The position numbers were made by a program, and so were the translations under genes. 64,000 nucleotides of DNA. It comes from Vibrio ezurae NBRC 102218 (GTDB lineage: Bacteria; Pseudomonadota; Gammaproteobacteria; Enterobacterales; Vibrionaceae). Below the pieces are notes generated by a model. It saw only the letters and a list, made by a program, of their open reading frames with translations, was not told the origin of the DNA and did no database searches. The first letter of the stretch is position 1, and every line of letters begins with the position of its first letter. This document shows, one piece after another, positions 53,388 to 63,486 of this stretch. The stretch spans positions 54,661 to 118,660 of the forward strand of contig NZ_BATM01000038.1 in assembly GCF_000467185.1 (NCBI RefSeq), read 5' to 3'.

Positions 53388-54857
53388 TTATTCTGAAAGC
53401 ATTAGCGAGTTTGCTTTTGCTTCTAAGTTAGAGCTTTCCATTAGGTATTTGTCGATAGCGATTGCACACTCACGACCTTCATTGATACAACGAACTACCA
53501 AAGATTGGCCAGTACGCATATCACCTGCTGCAAATACACCTTTTTGGTTAGTCGCAAACCCTTCGGCTGCCACATTACCGCGTTCATCAAGTTTGATGTC
53601 CAGTTGAGCTAGCACGCCAGTTGGCTCTGGGTGTAAAAAGCCCATTGCCAAGAAAGCAAGATCACAAGGGATCACACGCTCACTACCTGCAACTTCTTCA
53701 AAACTAGGGCGTTCGCCAGGAGCGGCATCTTGCCAAACGATGTCAGCAATGCGTAGGCCCGTTACTTCACCTTTATCATTTGCGATAAATTCTTTGGTCA
53801 GAATATTCCAATGACGCTCACAACCTTCTTCGTGAGAAGTGGTTGTTTTCATGATCATTGGGTACTGAGGCCAAGGCATATTGGCTGGGCGTTTCTCTGG
53901 TGGGATCGGCATGATCTCAACCTGAGTAATGCTAGCGGCTTTATGGCGGTTAGAAGTACCCACACAGTCAGAACCTGTATCACCACCACCAATAACTACA
54001 ACATGTTTACCCGCAGCGTGAATTTCTTCACCCTTGAGATCCATATCGTTAGCACGGCGGTTATTTTGACCTAGGAATTCCATGGCGAAGTGCACGCCTT
54101 TTAATTCACGACCAGGAATTGGCAGATCGCGAGGAACCGTAGAGCCACCGGTTAGCAAGACAACATCAAAGTCTTGACGCAGTTGTTGTGCGTTAATGTC
54201 GACACCAATGTGCGCATTCACTTCAAACTTAACGCCCGCTTCAGCCATTAGGTTGACCTTACGATCAATGATGTCCATGCCTAGCTTAAAGTCAGGGATA
54301 CCAAAGCGCAGTAGACCACCCACTTTCTCATCGCGTTCAAATACCGTTACGCAGTGACCAGCACTGTTTAACTGTTCTGCTGCTGATAAGCCAGCAGGGC
54401 CACTACCGATAATGGCAACGCTTTTACCTGAACGAGAACGTGGTTTCTTAGGTTTGGCATAACCTTCTTTGTAGGCACGCTCAACAATGGTCTTCTCGAT
54501 GTTACAGATAGTAATAGGATCTTGGTTGATACCTAGTACACAGGCTGTCTCACAAGGAGAAGGGCACACGCGACCTGTAAATTCAGGGAAGTTGTTCGTA
54601 GAACTTAGGATGTTCCACGCTTCTTCCCAGCTGTCGCGGTATACCGCGTCATTGAATTCAGGAATGATGTTACCGATAGGGCAACCGCTGTGGCAGAAAG
54701 GTACGCCACAGTCCATACAACGTGATGCCTGAGTATTGATTTTGTCACCAAACTCTTCGTTTAGTACAAATTCTTTGTTGTCTTCGATACGAACAGACGG
54801 GTCGCGTTTTTGTGGAAGCTCACGACCGTGCTCCAAAAATCCAGTAGGCTTACCCAT
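53388..54857 (-). CDS. gltD: Glutamate synthase (NADPH) small subunit GltD
   Basis: Flavoprotein subunit that takes electrons from NADPH and passes them through Fe-S clusters to GltB. The 489 residues show the N-terminal cysteine cluster (RCMDCGVPFCHSGCPIGNIIPEFND and CPSPCETACVLG), the FAD-binding GSGPAGLSAAEQL (about 150), the NADPH-binding GGGDTGSDCVGT and the C-terminal ATG-type FAAGDMRTGQSLVV. It lies two bases after gltB and the pair ends at a terminator. Confidence 0.95.
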   Translation of the reverse strand: MGKPTGFLEHGRELPQKRDPSVRIEDNKEFVLNEEFGDKINTQASRCMDCGVPFCHSGCPIGNIIPEFNDAVYRDSWEEAWNILSSTNNFPEFTGRVCPSPCETACVLGINQDPITICNIEKTIVERAYKEGYAKPKKPRSRSGKSVAIIGSGPAGLSAAEQLNSAGHCVTVFERDEKVGGLLRFGIPDFKLGMDIIDRKVNLMAEAGVKFEVNAHIGVDINAQQLRQDFDVVLLTGGSTVPRDLPIPGRELKGVHFAMEFLGQNNRRANDMDLKGEEIHAAGKHVVVIGGGDTGSDCVGTSNRHKAASITQVEIMPIPPEKRPANMPWPQYPMIMKTTTSHEEGCERHWNILTKEFIANDKGEVTGLRIADIVWQDAAPGERPSFEEVAGSERVIPCDLAFLAMGFLHPEPTGVLAQLDIKLDERGNVAAEGFATNQKGVFAAGDMRTGQSLVVRCINEGRECAIAIDKYLMESSNLEAKANSLMLSE

Positions 54858-54859
54858 GA

Positions 54860-57800
54860 TTAAACTGCCTCCGCTTCGGTTTGTTGCTGCGCTGCTTTGT
54901 TCTTTTGCAGAACTGCTTTGTAGTCACGAGGCATTACTTTCGCCAATGACTGCAAGTTCACTTCAAAGTTGTCTAAGAAAGACTGAGCGACTTCACTTCC
55001 TGTGAATTGTACGTGTTTAGTTAGCATGTCTTGCAGTAGTGCTTTGTCTTCTGCTTCGATAGGGTCGATGTCAACCAACTCGCTATTGAGTTTAGTTTCA
55101 AAGTCACCGTCTTTATCCCAAACATAAGCGATACCACCACTCATGCCTGCGGCAAAGTTACGACCTGTAGAGCCAAGGATAATCGCGATACCGCCCGTCA
55201 TGTATTCACAACCGTGGTCACCGACACCTTCAACGACAACTTTCGCGCCAGAGTTACGTACACAGAAACGCTCGCCCGCTAGACCACGGATGAATGATTC
55301 ACCAGAGGTTGCGCCGTAGAAACATACGTTACCCACAACAATGTTGTCTTCAGGAACGATGTTTGAGTTAGCGTCTGGATAAAGTACTAGCGTACCGCCA
55401 GATAAGCCTTTACCCCAGTAATCGTTCGCGTCACCTTCAACTTCAAACTTAACGCCTTTCGCAAGGAAAGCACCGAATGATTGGCCTGCGCTACCATTGA
55501 ACTTAACGTTCATTGGCTCTGGTAATCCTTGATCTTTATACACTTTCGAAATTTCGTTAGACAACATTGTGCCTACGCTTCGGTCGGTGTTAATGATTGG
55601 GAATTCAGCGGTTACTGACTCACCTTTTTCGAGTGCTGGAATCGCAGTCTGAATCAGCTTGCGGTCCAATACTTCTTCAAGGTTGTGGTTTTGTTCAATC
55701 TGGTTAAATACACCATCTTCAGCACGCGCAGGTTCGATGTGTAGAACTGGCGATAGATCGAGGTTTTTGTATTTCCAGTGGCCGATATCTTCACGAACTT
55801 TCAGTTTCTGTGATTGACCTACCATCTCTTGAATTGTACGGAAACCTAGCTCAGCCATGATTTCACGTAGACCTTCAGCCATGTATTGGAAGAAGGTTAC
55901 AACATCATCTACGCGGCCATCAAAGCGCTCACGTAGCGTTTTGTTTTGTGTAGCGATACCAACAGGACAGGTGTTCTTATGACACTTACGCATCATGATA
56001 CAACCTTCAACAACCAATGCTGCCGTTGCCACGCCCCATTCTTCTGCGCCCAATAGAGTAGCAACAGCAAGGTCACGAGGTGTTTTCATCTGACCATCAG
56101 ACTGAACAACGATACGGTTACGTAGGCCGTTTTTCAGTAGTGTTTGGTGTGTTTCAGCTAGACCTAATTCCCAAGGTAAACCTGTGTGGCGAATTGAAGA
56201 CATAGGTGAAGCACCTGTACCGCCATCAAAACCTGCGATTAGAACCACATCAGCTTTGGCTTTTGCTACGCCTGAAGCGATAGTACCCACGCCTGCTTCC
56301 GATACCAGTTTCACGTTTACGCGACCGCTACGGTTAGCATTTTTCAAGTCGTAGATAAGCTGGGCTAAATCTTCGATTGAGTAAATATCGTGGTGTGGTG
56401 GTGGTGAAATTAGACCCACTCCTGGAGTGGAGTGACGAGTTGCACCGATCCAGTCATCAACTTTATCGCCCGGTAGCTGACCGCCTTCACCTGGTTTCGC
56501 ACCTTGCGCCATCTTGATCTGAATTTCTTCAGAGTTGGTTAGGTAGTAAGAGGTTACACCGAAGCGTCCAGAAGCCACCTGTTTGATTGCTGAACGTTCC
56601 CAATCGCCGTTTTCTTTACGTTCGAAACGAGATGGATCTTCACCGCCTTCACCAGAGTTTGATTTAGCGCCAATACGGTTCATCGCAACAGCAAGTGTTG
56701 AGTGAGCTTCGTAAGAGATAGAACCAAACGACATTGCACCGGTAGCAAAGCGTTTTAGGATAGCTTCAATTGGCTCGACTTCTTCTAGCGGGATAGAACC
56801 GGCTGGGTTTTTAACAAAGTCCAACTGGCTACGCAGTGTGGCTGCGTCATCACCTTGGCGATCAACGGCTTGGGTGTATTGCTTAAACTGGTCAAAGTCT
56901 TTATTACGAGTTGACTGTTGTAGCAATGAAATCGTTTCAGGGTTAAACAAGTGTTTTTCACCACGTTGTTTCCACTGATAAACACCGCCAACATCAAGCA
57001 ATTGCACTGGGATTTCACGTGTTGGGTAACCAATGCGGTGACGAACGATCACTTCTTTAGCGATGTCATCGATAGTCAAACCTTGAATACGTGAAACGGT
57101 ACCGGTGAAGTATTTGTCTACTACCGATTTGCTCACACCAAGTGCTTCAAAGATTTGCGCACCGTGGTAAGACTGCAAAGTAGAGATACCCATCTTCGAG
57201 AAGATCTTCAATAAGCCGCCGTTAACACCTTTACGGTAGTTCTCGAATAGCTCTTTAACGTGCGCTTCAGGGTCTAATTTCTTAGTACGCTGCAGATCAA
57301 CAAGGGTTTCAATCACTAGATATGGGTTAACTGCGTTAGCACCGTAACCAATTAGCGTCGCAAAGTGGTGTGTTTCGCGAGCATCACCGGTTTCTACCAC
57401 AATGTCACATTTAGCACGTAGGCCTTTGCGAATGAGGTGGTGGTGAACTGCGCCTACCGCCAGCATAGCTGGAATAGCAGCATGGTTTGAGTTAACCGCA
57501 CGGTCACTTAGTAAGATAATAGAATAACCGTCAACAACTGCGTCTTCTGCGTATTGGCAAATACGTTTTAGAGCACGCTCTAGCTTGCCTTTATCTTCGC
57601 TGGCTTGGAATACGATATCGAGCGTTTTAGATTGTAAATGCTCGTTATCAATAGCACGTAGCTTCTCAAGTTCAGAGTTCGACAGAACTGGAGACTCTAG
57701 TTCTACTTTTTGACAGTGTTCAGGGGTCTCAGTCAGTAAGTTCTGATCCTTACCAAGGTAAGTGTTCAGAGACATAACCATACGCTCACGAATCGGATCG

Positions 57801-59398
57801 ATTGGTGGGTTAGTTACTTGAGCAAACAGCTGTTTAAAGTAGTTTGAAAGGTGCTGTGACTGGTGCGACAAAATTGCCAGTGGCCAGTCAGCGCCCATAG
57901 CAGAAAGTGGCTCTTTGCCGTCTTTTGCCATTGGCACAATAATTTCGTTTACTTCTTCCGAGCTCACGCCAAACGATTGTTGTTTGTGTAGTAAACGCTC
58001 AGGAGAAGGTTGGTTGAATTCGTTTTCTGCGTCAGGCAGTTTTTTCAGGCTCAGTAGATTTTCTTCAACCCATGCTTCATATGGTTGAGCATTGGCAATT
58101 GAATCTTTTACTTCTTCATCTGAAATGATGCGACCTTGTTCTAGATCGGCAACAAAGATACGACCCGGTTGCAGACGACCACGGAACTCAACGTTTTCTG
58201 GTTCAATTTCAACTACGCCAGACTCAGATGCCATCACTAGGAAGTTATCTTTGGTTACTGTGTAGCGAGAAGGACGCAGGCCGTTACGGTCAAGTGTTGC
58301 ACCGACTTGTACACCATCAGTAAAACATACTGATGCTGGGCCATCCCATGGTTCCATGATATTGGCGTGGTACTGATAGAAAGCACGACGCTTAGGGTCC
58401 ATGTTTTTGTTCTCTTGCCATGCTTCAGGAATCAGCATCATAAGAGCATGTGGCAGAGTACGGCCAGATAGAACAAGAAGCTCTAGTGCCATATCGAAGT
58501 TAGATGAATCTGAGCTGCCTTCTTGACAGATAGGCAATAGCATATCAATTTCAGCTTGGCTGAAAAGGTCAGACTCAAGGATAGCTTCACGCGCTTTCAT
58601 CCAGTTCAAGTTACCGCGAACGGTGTTAATTTCACCGTTGTGCGCAATGTAACGGAAAGGCTGAGCCAAACGCCATCTTGGGAAGGTGTTGGTTGAGAAG
58701 CGAGAGTGAACCAAGGCAAGCGCTGTCACCATGGTTGGATTTTGTAGATCAAGGAAGTACTGAGGTACTTGCTCTGTGGTTAGCTGACCTTTATATACCA
58801 GTGTCTTATAAGACAAAGAGTTAATGTAGAAGTCATCACCAATGTTAGATACGCTTTCTAGACATACGCGAACAGTGTAGTTACGTAGAACATACAGCTT
58901 TCTTTCTAGCTCTTCAGGCGTTGTGCTTGGTCCACCAGTAATGAATACATGTTCAAACTGTGGTTCAGTACTTAGTGGGTCGGCACCCAGCATAGAGTTG
59001 TCCGTAGGTAAAACACGGTAACCCAGTACTTCTAAATCAAGTCGTTGTGCGTTGCGTTCTAGAATGTCACGACATTGCGCACGCTTATGCTCGTCACGAG
59101 GGAAAAGTACAACACCAACGCCGTACTGTTCAAAAGAGGGTAGGCGAATGCCTAATTTTACGGTTTCTTCTAACAGAAACTCGTGAGGCTTTTGCAGCAG
59201 TATACCTGCACCATCCCCTGAGCATGGATCACAGCCTTGGCCACCACGGTGTTCCATTCGGGCTAGCATATCCAATGCTTGTGTTACTACTCGATGAGAT
59301 TTTCGGTTTTTAAGGTGTGCAACAAAACCGATACCACAAGCGTCATGCTCCAGTTCAGGCGTATATAAACCCTGGGCTGATTGCTCTCTATCCAACAT
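54860..59398 (-). CDS. gltB: Glutamate synthase (NADPH) large subunit GltB
   Basis: Makes two glutamates from glutamine and 2-oxoglutarate. The 1512-residue precursor has a 20-residue propeptide and the N-terminal nucleophile Cys21 (HDACGIGF) of the class II amidotransferase domain (about 21-420). A central domain (about 480-780), the FMN/3Fe-4S synthase domain (about 800-1200; cluster cysteines in CIMMRKCHKNTCPVGIATQ) and the C-terminal GXGXG beta-helix (about 1250-1480) follow. Divergent from yhcC, with a long leader holding palindromes; nitrogen-dependent control is expected but no Lrp or NtrC site was identified. Confidence 0.96.
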   Translation of the reverse strand: MLDREQSAQGLYTPELEHDACGIGFVAHLKNRKSHRVVTQALDMLARMEHRGGQGCDPCSGDGAGILLQKPHEFLLEETVKLGIRLPSFEQYGVGVVLFPRDEHKRAQCRDILERNAQRLDLEVLGYRVLPTDNSMLGADPLSTEPQFEHVFITGGPSTTPEELERKLYVLRNYTVRVCLESVSNIGDDFYINSLSYKTLVYKGQLTTEQVPQYFLDLQNPTMVTALALVHSRFSTNTFPRWRLAQPFRYIAHNGEINTVRGNLNWMKAREAILESDLFSQAEIDMLLPICQEGSSDSSNFDMALELLVLSGRTLPHALMMLIPEAWQENKNMDPKRRAFYQYHANIMEPWDGPASVCFTDGVQVGATLDRNGLRPSRYTVTKDNFLVMASESGVVEIEPENVEFRGRLQPGRIFVADLEQGRIISDEEVKDSIANAQPYEAWVEENLLSLKKLPDAENEFNQPSPERLLHKQQSFGVSSEEVNEIIVPMAKDGKEPLSAMGADWPLAILSHQSQHLSNYFKQLFAQVTNPPIDPIRERMVMSLNTYLGKDQNLLTETPEHCQKVELESPVLSNSELEKLRAIDNEHLQSKTLDIVFQASEDKGKLERALKRICQYAEDAVVDGYSIILLSDRAVNSNHAAIPAMLAVGAVHHHLIRKGLRAKCDIVVETGDARETHHFATLIGYGANAVNPYLVIETLVDLQRTKKLDPEAHVKELFENYRKGVNGGLLKIFSKMGISTLQSYHGAQIFEALGVSKSVVDKYFTGTVSRIQGLTIDDIAKEVIVRHRIGYPTREIPVQLLDVGGVYQWKQRGEKHLFNPETISLLQQSTRNKDFDQFKQYTQAVDRQGDDAATLRSQLDFVKNPAGSIPLEEVEPIEAILKRFATGAMSFGSISYEAHSTLAVAMNRIGAKSNSGEGGEDPSRFERKENGDWERSAIKQVASGRFGVTSYYLTNSEEIQIKMAQGAKPGEGGQLPGDKVDDWIGATRHSTPGVGLISPPPHHDIYSIEDLAQLIYDLKNANRSGRVNVKLVSEAGVGTIASGVAKAKADVVLIAGFDGGTGASPMSSIRHTGLPWELGLAETHQTLLKNGLRNRIVVQSDGQMKTPRDLAVATLLGAEEWGVATAALVVEGCIMMRKCHKNTCPVGIATQNKTLRERFDGRVDDVVTFFQYMAEGLREIMAELGFRTIQEMVGQSQKLKVREDIGHWKYKNLDLSPVLHIEPARAEDGVFNQIEQNHNLEEVLDRKLIQTAIPALEKGESVTAEFPIINTDRSVGTMLSNEISKVYKDQGLPEPMNVKFNGSAGQSFGAFLAKGVKFEVEGDANDYWGKGLSGGTLVLYPDANSNIVPEDNIVVGNVCFYGATSGESFIRGLAGERFCVRNSGAKVVVEGVGDHGCEYMTGGIAIILGSTGRNFAAGMSGGIAYVWDKDGDFETKLNSELVDIDPIEAEDKALLQDMLTKHVQFTGSEVAQSFLDNFEVNLQSLAKVMPRDYKAVLQKNKAAQQQTEAEAV

Positions 59399-59421
59399 AG
59401 GTAAATCCTTCCAATCTAATG

Positions 59422-59496
59422 TGACAAGGGGAAGTGCTCCCGTGTCATTGTTCCTTATAATTGTCTCTCAAAGGGCTAATATGTGTGAAATTAGCC
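59422..59496 (-). promoter_or_regulatory. Palindromes in the gltB leader
   Basis: Two inverted repeats lie before gltB: TGACA-GGGGA ... TCCC-TGTCA (59422-59447), immediately ahead of the ribosome site GGAAGG, and the perfect GGCTAAT-N9-ATTAGCC (59474-59496). Either may be an mRNA hairpin or an operator. The rest of the 59399-59925 gap has a possible yhcC -10 TAGAAT (59839-59844) with a weak TCGAAA -35, and nothing else I can support. Confidence 0.4.
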
Positions 59497-59925
59497 TGCT
59501 TCCATTCCGTCTCTCGCTGAAAAGTTTGCGAAAAAAACATTCCTTGGTCATTTCCAATAGTTAGCTTCTGATTAATAGAATCTTATAAAGGCAGGAGCGG
59601 AATATGACCGACTATTCATCTTAAATCGTCCAATTAAATGAGCCGATATTAGGCGATAGTTGTAACTATCCTACAATTTTGTCTAGCTGAATTCCAACGA
59701 AAGTTGCACCAAAATGGATTTTTTATGAACAGCCGTCTTTAGCATCTAACTAACATTTGTGCATTTTTATTTACATGCAATCATTTGCGTAACTATATTG
59801 TGCCTAATCGCGCAATCGAAAAAGGATTATTGAGGTGTTAGAATACGTCGCTTCTCAATGAAGGGATGTAATTTAGTTTCATGACAGGTTGTCAGGGTAT
59901 AAAGTCATCATAGGTTTAAAATTGT

Positions 59926-60873
59926 ATGCAGCTACACGAACTCGTTAACACCCTCGGACAAGATTTACAGCGCCGCTACGGTGAAAAAGTCCACAAGTTA
60001 ACCTTACATGGTGGATTTAGTTGTCCGAACCGTGATGGAACGATCGGGCGTGGTGGTTGTACTTTCTGCAACGTATCTTCATTTGTCGATGAATCTACGC
60101 AAACTCAAACCATTGAGGTTCAGCTAAATCACCGTTCCAAAGAAATTGCTCGTGCTAAAAAATATTTCGCATATTTTCAGGCCTACACCAATACCTTTGC
60201 TGAAGTACAAACCCTAAGAAACATGTACGAAGAAGCATTGGAATCGGCCGATATCGTCGGGCTTTGTGTGGGTACCCGCCCTGACTGTGTGCCTGATGCT
60301 GTGATGGATTTGCTGGTGGAATATAAAGAAAAAGGCTACGAGATTTGGCTAGAGTTGGGATTACAGACAGCGAATAATGAAACGTTAAAGCGAATCAACC
60401 GCGGCCATGACTTTGAGTGCTACGCTGAGATCACTAAAAAAGCGCGCGCGAATGGCATTAAAGTGTGTACACATTTGATTGTCGGTCTGCCAAAAGAAAC
60501 TAAGCAAGATAATATAGAGACATTACAAAAAGTGCTGGCTGTCGGCACCGATGGTATCAAGCTGCACAGCTTACATATTGTAGAAGGCAGTACGATGGCA
60601 AAAGCATGGAAAGCGGGCAAACTTGAATCATTAGAGCTTGAAGAGTATGTCAGTATTGCCTCTGAACTGATTCGAATGACGCCACCTAATGTGGTGTACC
60701 ATAGAGTCTCCTCAGCAGCACGTAGGCCGACATTGCTTTCTCCTTTGTGGTGTGAGAACCGTTGGCTGGCGATGACTGAAATAGGCAGAGCTTTAGATAG
60801 AGAAGGTGCGCAAGGTTCTTTGCTGGATCAGCCATTTATCTTCACCCAACCGCAACTCACTTCTCATAATTAA
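59926..60873 (+). CDS. yhcC: Radical SAM protein YhcC (TIGR01212 family)
   Basis: A 315-residue radical SAM protein. The [4Fe-4S] ligands are Cys33, Cys45 and Cys48 in SCPNRDGTIGRGGCTFC, the spaced cysteine pattern of this family; GLCVGTRPDCVPD and ELGLQTANNETLKRINRGH continue the TIM-barrel core. Its substrate has not been established. It is divergent from gltB and upstream of arcB, the same neighbourhood as in E. coli. No iron-sulfur partner gene lies nearby. Confidence 0.92.
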   Translation: MQLHELVNTLGQDLQRRYGEKVHKLTLHGGFSCPNRDGTIGRGGCTFCNVSSFVDESTQTQTIEVQLNHRSKEIARAKKYFAYFQAYTNTFAEVQTLRNMYEEALESADIVGLCVGTRPDCVPDAVMDLLVEYKEKGYEIWLELGLQTANNETLKRINRGHDFECYAEITKKARANGIKVCTHLIVGLPKETKQDNIETLQKVLAVGTDGIKLHSLHIVEGSTMAKAWKAGKLESLELEEYVSIASELIRMTPPNVVYHRVSSAARRPTLLSPLWCENRWLAMTEIGRALDREGAQGSLLDQPFIFTQPQLTSHN

Positions 60874-61006
60874 GTCTGTATTAAAGATACGCATTGGCAT
60901 TGAACGCTTGGTGCTTTGGTTTTACTTCTAAAATAGCTTCTTGCCTTACTTACTTTTCCAGTCAGGCAAGATAAACTAGCGGCAGTTACAGCAAATGGAC
61001 TGCTTG

Positions 61007-63379
61007 ATGAAACAGTTAAGAACTTACTCTCAATATTACGTTGATCTCCTCGTTCGACTGGGGATCTTCCGATTCTCTTGCTTGCTTGCCTTAGGAGTGA
61101 TCAGTTTAGCCATTTTTGTTCAATTTGGTATTAGCTGGTTCTTAGGGGAAACCTTTGAATATAAACATGCTCTGCGTTCTTTAGCCTTTGGTTTAATCAT
61201 GACGCCTTGTGCGATCTACTTTGTCTCGATAGTGGTCGATCAACTGGAAGAGTCACGTCGTAAACTCTCAAAATTAGTCTCTGAGCTGAGCGATATGCGA
61301 GAGCGAGACCTTGAGTTAAATGAAAAGCTGACGCGAAATTTAAAACAACTAAATCTAGAGATGAAAGAGCGCTTATCTGCGGAAGAGTCGCGTGAACAGG
61401 CAATGCTCGATCTTGAACATGAAGTGATCCAAAGAGAGATCACTCAAATAGCACTTGCTGAAAGAACCGCATTGTTGCGATCTTTTATCGATGCCTGTCC
61501 CGATTTATTTTATTACCGTACTGCCGATGGTGTCTTTTCTGGATGTAACCAAGCGGTTGAAAAGCTGACGGGTAAAAGTGAGAAAGAGCTGGTGGGGTTA
61601 ACGCCGTGGCAGGTCTATAAAAAAGAAATTGCCCAGCAAATCGTCGAAACCGATCAGATTGTATTTGAGAATTGTGAAGAGCTTATTTACGAGCAGTGGC
61701 TTGAATACCCTGATGGACGTAAAGCTTACTATGAACTGCGTAAGGTGCCTTTTTTCAGCAAAGAAGGACAACATTTAGGCTTGGTAGGGTTTGGACGAGA
61801 TATTACGGAGCGCAAGCTCAATGAAAAGTCATTAGAAAAAGCCAGTCGCGATAAAACGACGTTTATATCGACCATCAGTCATGAACTAAGAACACCACTA
61901 AATGGTATTGTGGGTTTGAGTCGGATGCTATTGGGGACGAGTTTGGATAAAGAACAGCGCCAATACATGCAGACGATCAATATTAGTGCCATTACCTTAG
62001 GGCATATTTTTAATGACATTATTGATATTGATAAGTTTGACCGCAATAAGCTTGAGCTTGTTCCATCGGAGCTGAACTTCAACAGCTTTATTGCTGAGTT
62101 AGACAGTTTATCTCGTTTGATGGCCGAGCAAAAAAATCTGCGCTTTGAACTAGAACGCCTTAGTGATATGCCCGATAGCATTGTGGTGGATGCGACTCGC
62201 TTGCGACAGGTGTTATGGAATTTAATTAGTAACGCCATCAAGTTCACCTCTGAAGGCGGTGTGTTTGTGAATGTAAGCGCCGAGCCTATCGAGAACAATG
62301 AGGTGGCGATTCGCTTTGAAATTGAAGATAGCGGTATTGGTATCCCTGAGTCAGAGCTTGAGAAAATCTTTGCTATGTATTATCAGGTAAAATCTGAAGA
62401 GGGCAACTTACACGCTGTGGGTACAGGCATTGGCCTTGCGGTATCTCAATCCTTGATGAGAAAGATGGGAGGAGATATTTATGCCACCAGTGAAATGGGG
62501 CACGGTAGCACCTTTTATGTGGAATTTACCGCTGCGAAAGGTACAACGGTGGTCAGTAATGTTGAAGAAGCCCCAGAGTCTGTACAGCGTCCACTTTCTA
62601 TCTTCATGGTGGAAGATATCGAGCTAAATATTACCGTAGCTCGCTCTTTATTGACCAGTTTTGGTCATAAAGTGGATGTGGCTATGACAGGTAAAGAGGC
62701 GCTAAGCAAATTTGAACCTACAGATTATGACTTAGTACTGTTGGATATTCAGTTGCCTGATATGACTGGGTTTGATATTGCCACTGAATTGCAAAGTCGC
62801 TATACCAACCTTCCTCCGGTTGTGGCGTTGACGGCCAATTTAGTCAAAGATAAAACGGCATACCGAGAAGCGGGTATGCAAGATGCGATCAGTAAGCCTC
62901 TATCGGCCAAAGCGCTACGTAAAATCTTGAATAAGCTGTGCTATCTCGATGACCAAATTGTTGAAGAAAACAGCCATGCAACTAAAGCGGTATTACAAGA
63001 TAGTACGATAGAAGAAATCTCTATTGATATGCTGGTCGACAAAGAGATGTTACGTTCATATATTGATATCGTGGGTAAGAAACCGGTTCTTGAAAGCGTA
63101 CAACTGTTTAAAGATATGATGCCGGATTATGTGGCGATTTTAGAATCCAACTTAGTGGCTAAAGATAAAAAGGCGATTGTCTCTGAAGCTCATAAAATCA
63201 AAGGTGCTGCGGGCTCCGTGGGTCTTAAGCGGATTCAGATGGTGGCCCAACAAGCGCAATCTCCAGAGTTACCTGCGTGGTGGGAAAACATTAATGACTG
63301 GATTGATGAGATAAAAGAGAGTTACCTTAGTGATATAGAGGTGCTCAAAGATTGGATTGAGCAAGAGTTTGATAAATAA
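61007..63379 (+). CDS. arcB: Aerobic respiration control hybrid sensor kinase ArcB
   Basis: Tripartite histidine kinase that reads the quinone pool and phosphorylates ArcA. Two membrane helices (about 20-77) frame a short periplasmic loop; a coiled coil and PAS domain (about 150-265) follow, then the kinase domain with His292 (STISHELRTP), the receiver with Asp580 (LVLLDIQLPD) and the HPt domain with His729 (EAHKIKGAAGS). Length 790. Cys180 is conserved, but the position of E. coli Cys241 is Tyr (GRKAYYELRK); Cys164 and Cys223 are extra PAS cysteines. The start is set at 61007 (MKQLRTYSQYYVDLL) to match E. coli; an ATG at 60995 is in frame. Confidence 0.96.
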   Translation: MKQLRTYSQYYVDLLVRLGIFRFSCLLALGVISLAIFVQFGISWFLGETFEYKHALRSLAFGLIMTPCAIYFVSIVVDQLEESRRKLSKLVSELSDMRERDLELNEKLTRNLKQLNLEMKERLSAEESREQAMLDLEHEVIQREITQIALAERTALLRSFIDACPDLFYYRTADGVFSGCNQAVEKLTGKSEKELVGLTPWQVYKKEIAQQIVETDQIVFENCEELIYEQWLEYPDGRKAYYELRKVPFFSKEGQHLGLVGFGRDITERKLNEKSLEKASRDKTTFISTISHELRTPLNGIVGLSRMLLGTSLDKEQRQYMQTINISAITLGHIFNDIIDIDKFDRNKLELVPSELNFNSFIAELDSLSRLMAEQKNLRFELERLSDMPDSIVVDATRLRQVLWNLISNAIKFTSEGGVFVNVSAEPIENNEVAIRFEIEDSGIGIPESELEKIFAMYYQVKSEEGNLHAVGTGIGLAVSQSLMRKMGGDIYATSEMGHGSTFYVEFTAAKGTTVVSNVEEAPESVQRPLSIFMVEDIELNITVARSLLTSFGHKVDVAMTGKEALSKFEPTDYDLVLLDIQLPDMTGFDIATELQSRYTNLPPVVALTANLVKDKTAYREAGMQDAISKPLSAKALRKILNKLCYLDDQIVEENSHATKAVLQDSTIEEISIDMLVDKEMLRSYIDIVGKKPVLESVQLFKDMMPDYVAILESNLVAKDKKAIVSEAHKIKGAAGSVGLKRIQMVAQQAQSPELPAWWENINDWIDEIKESYLSDIEVLKDWIEQEFDK

Positions 63380-63486
63380 TACTCGTCATAGTCATTTCGT
63401 TATCGAGAGATAGTTAAATGCAATGAGCGGTACAGTTGTATCATTATTGATTGCGTTCATAGTGGTTTGCAAAGTAGGAGTAAACA

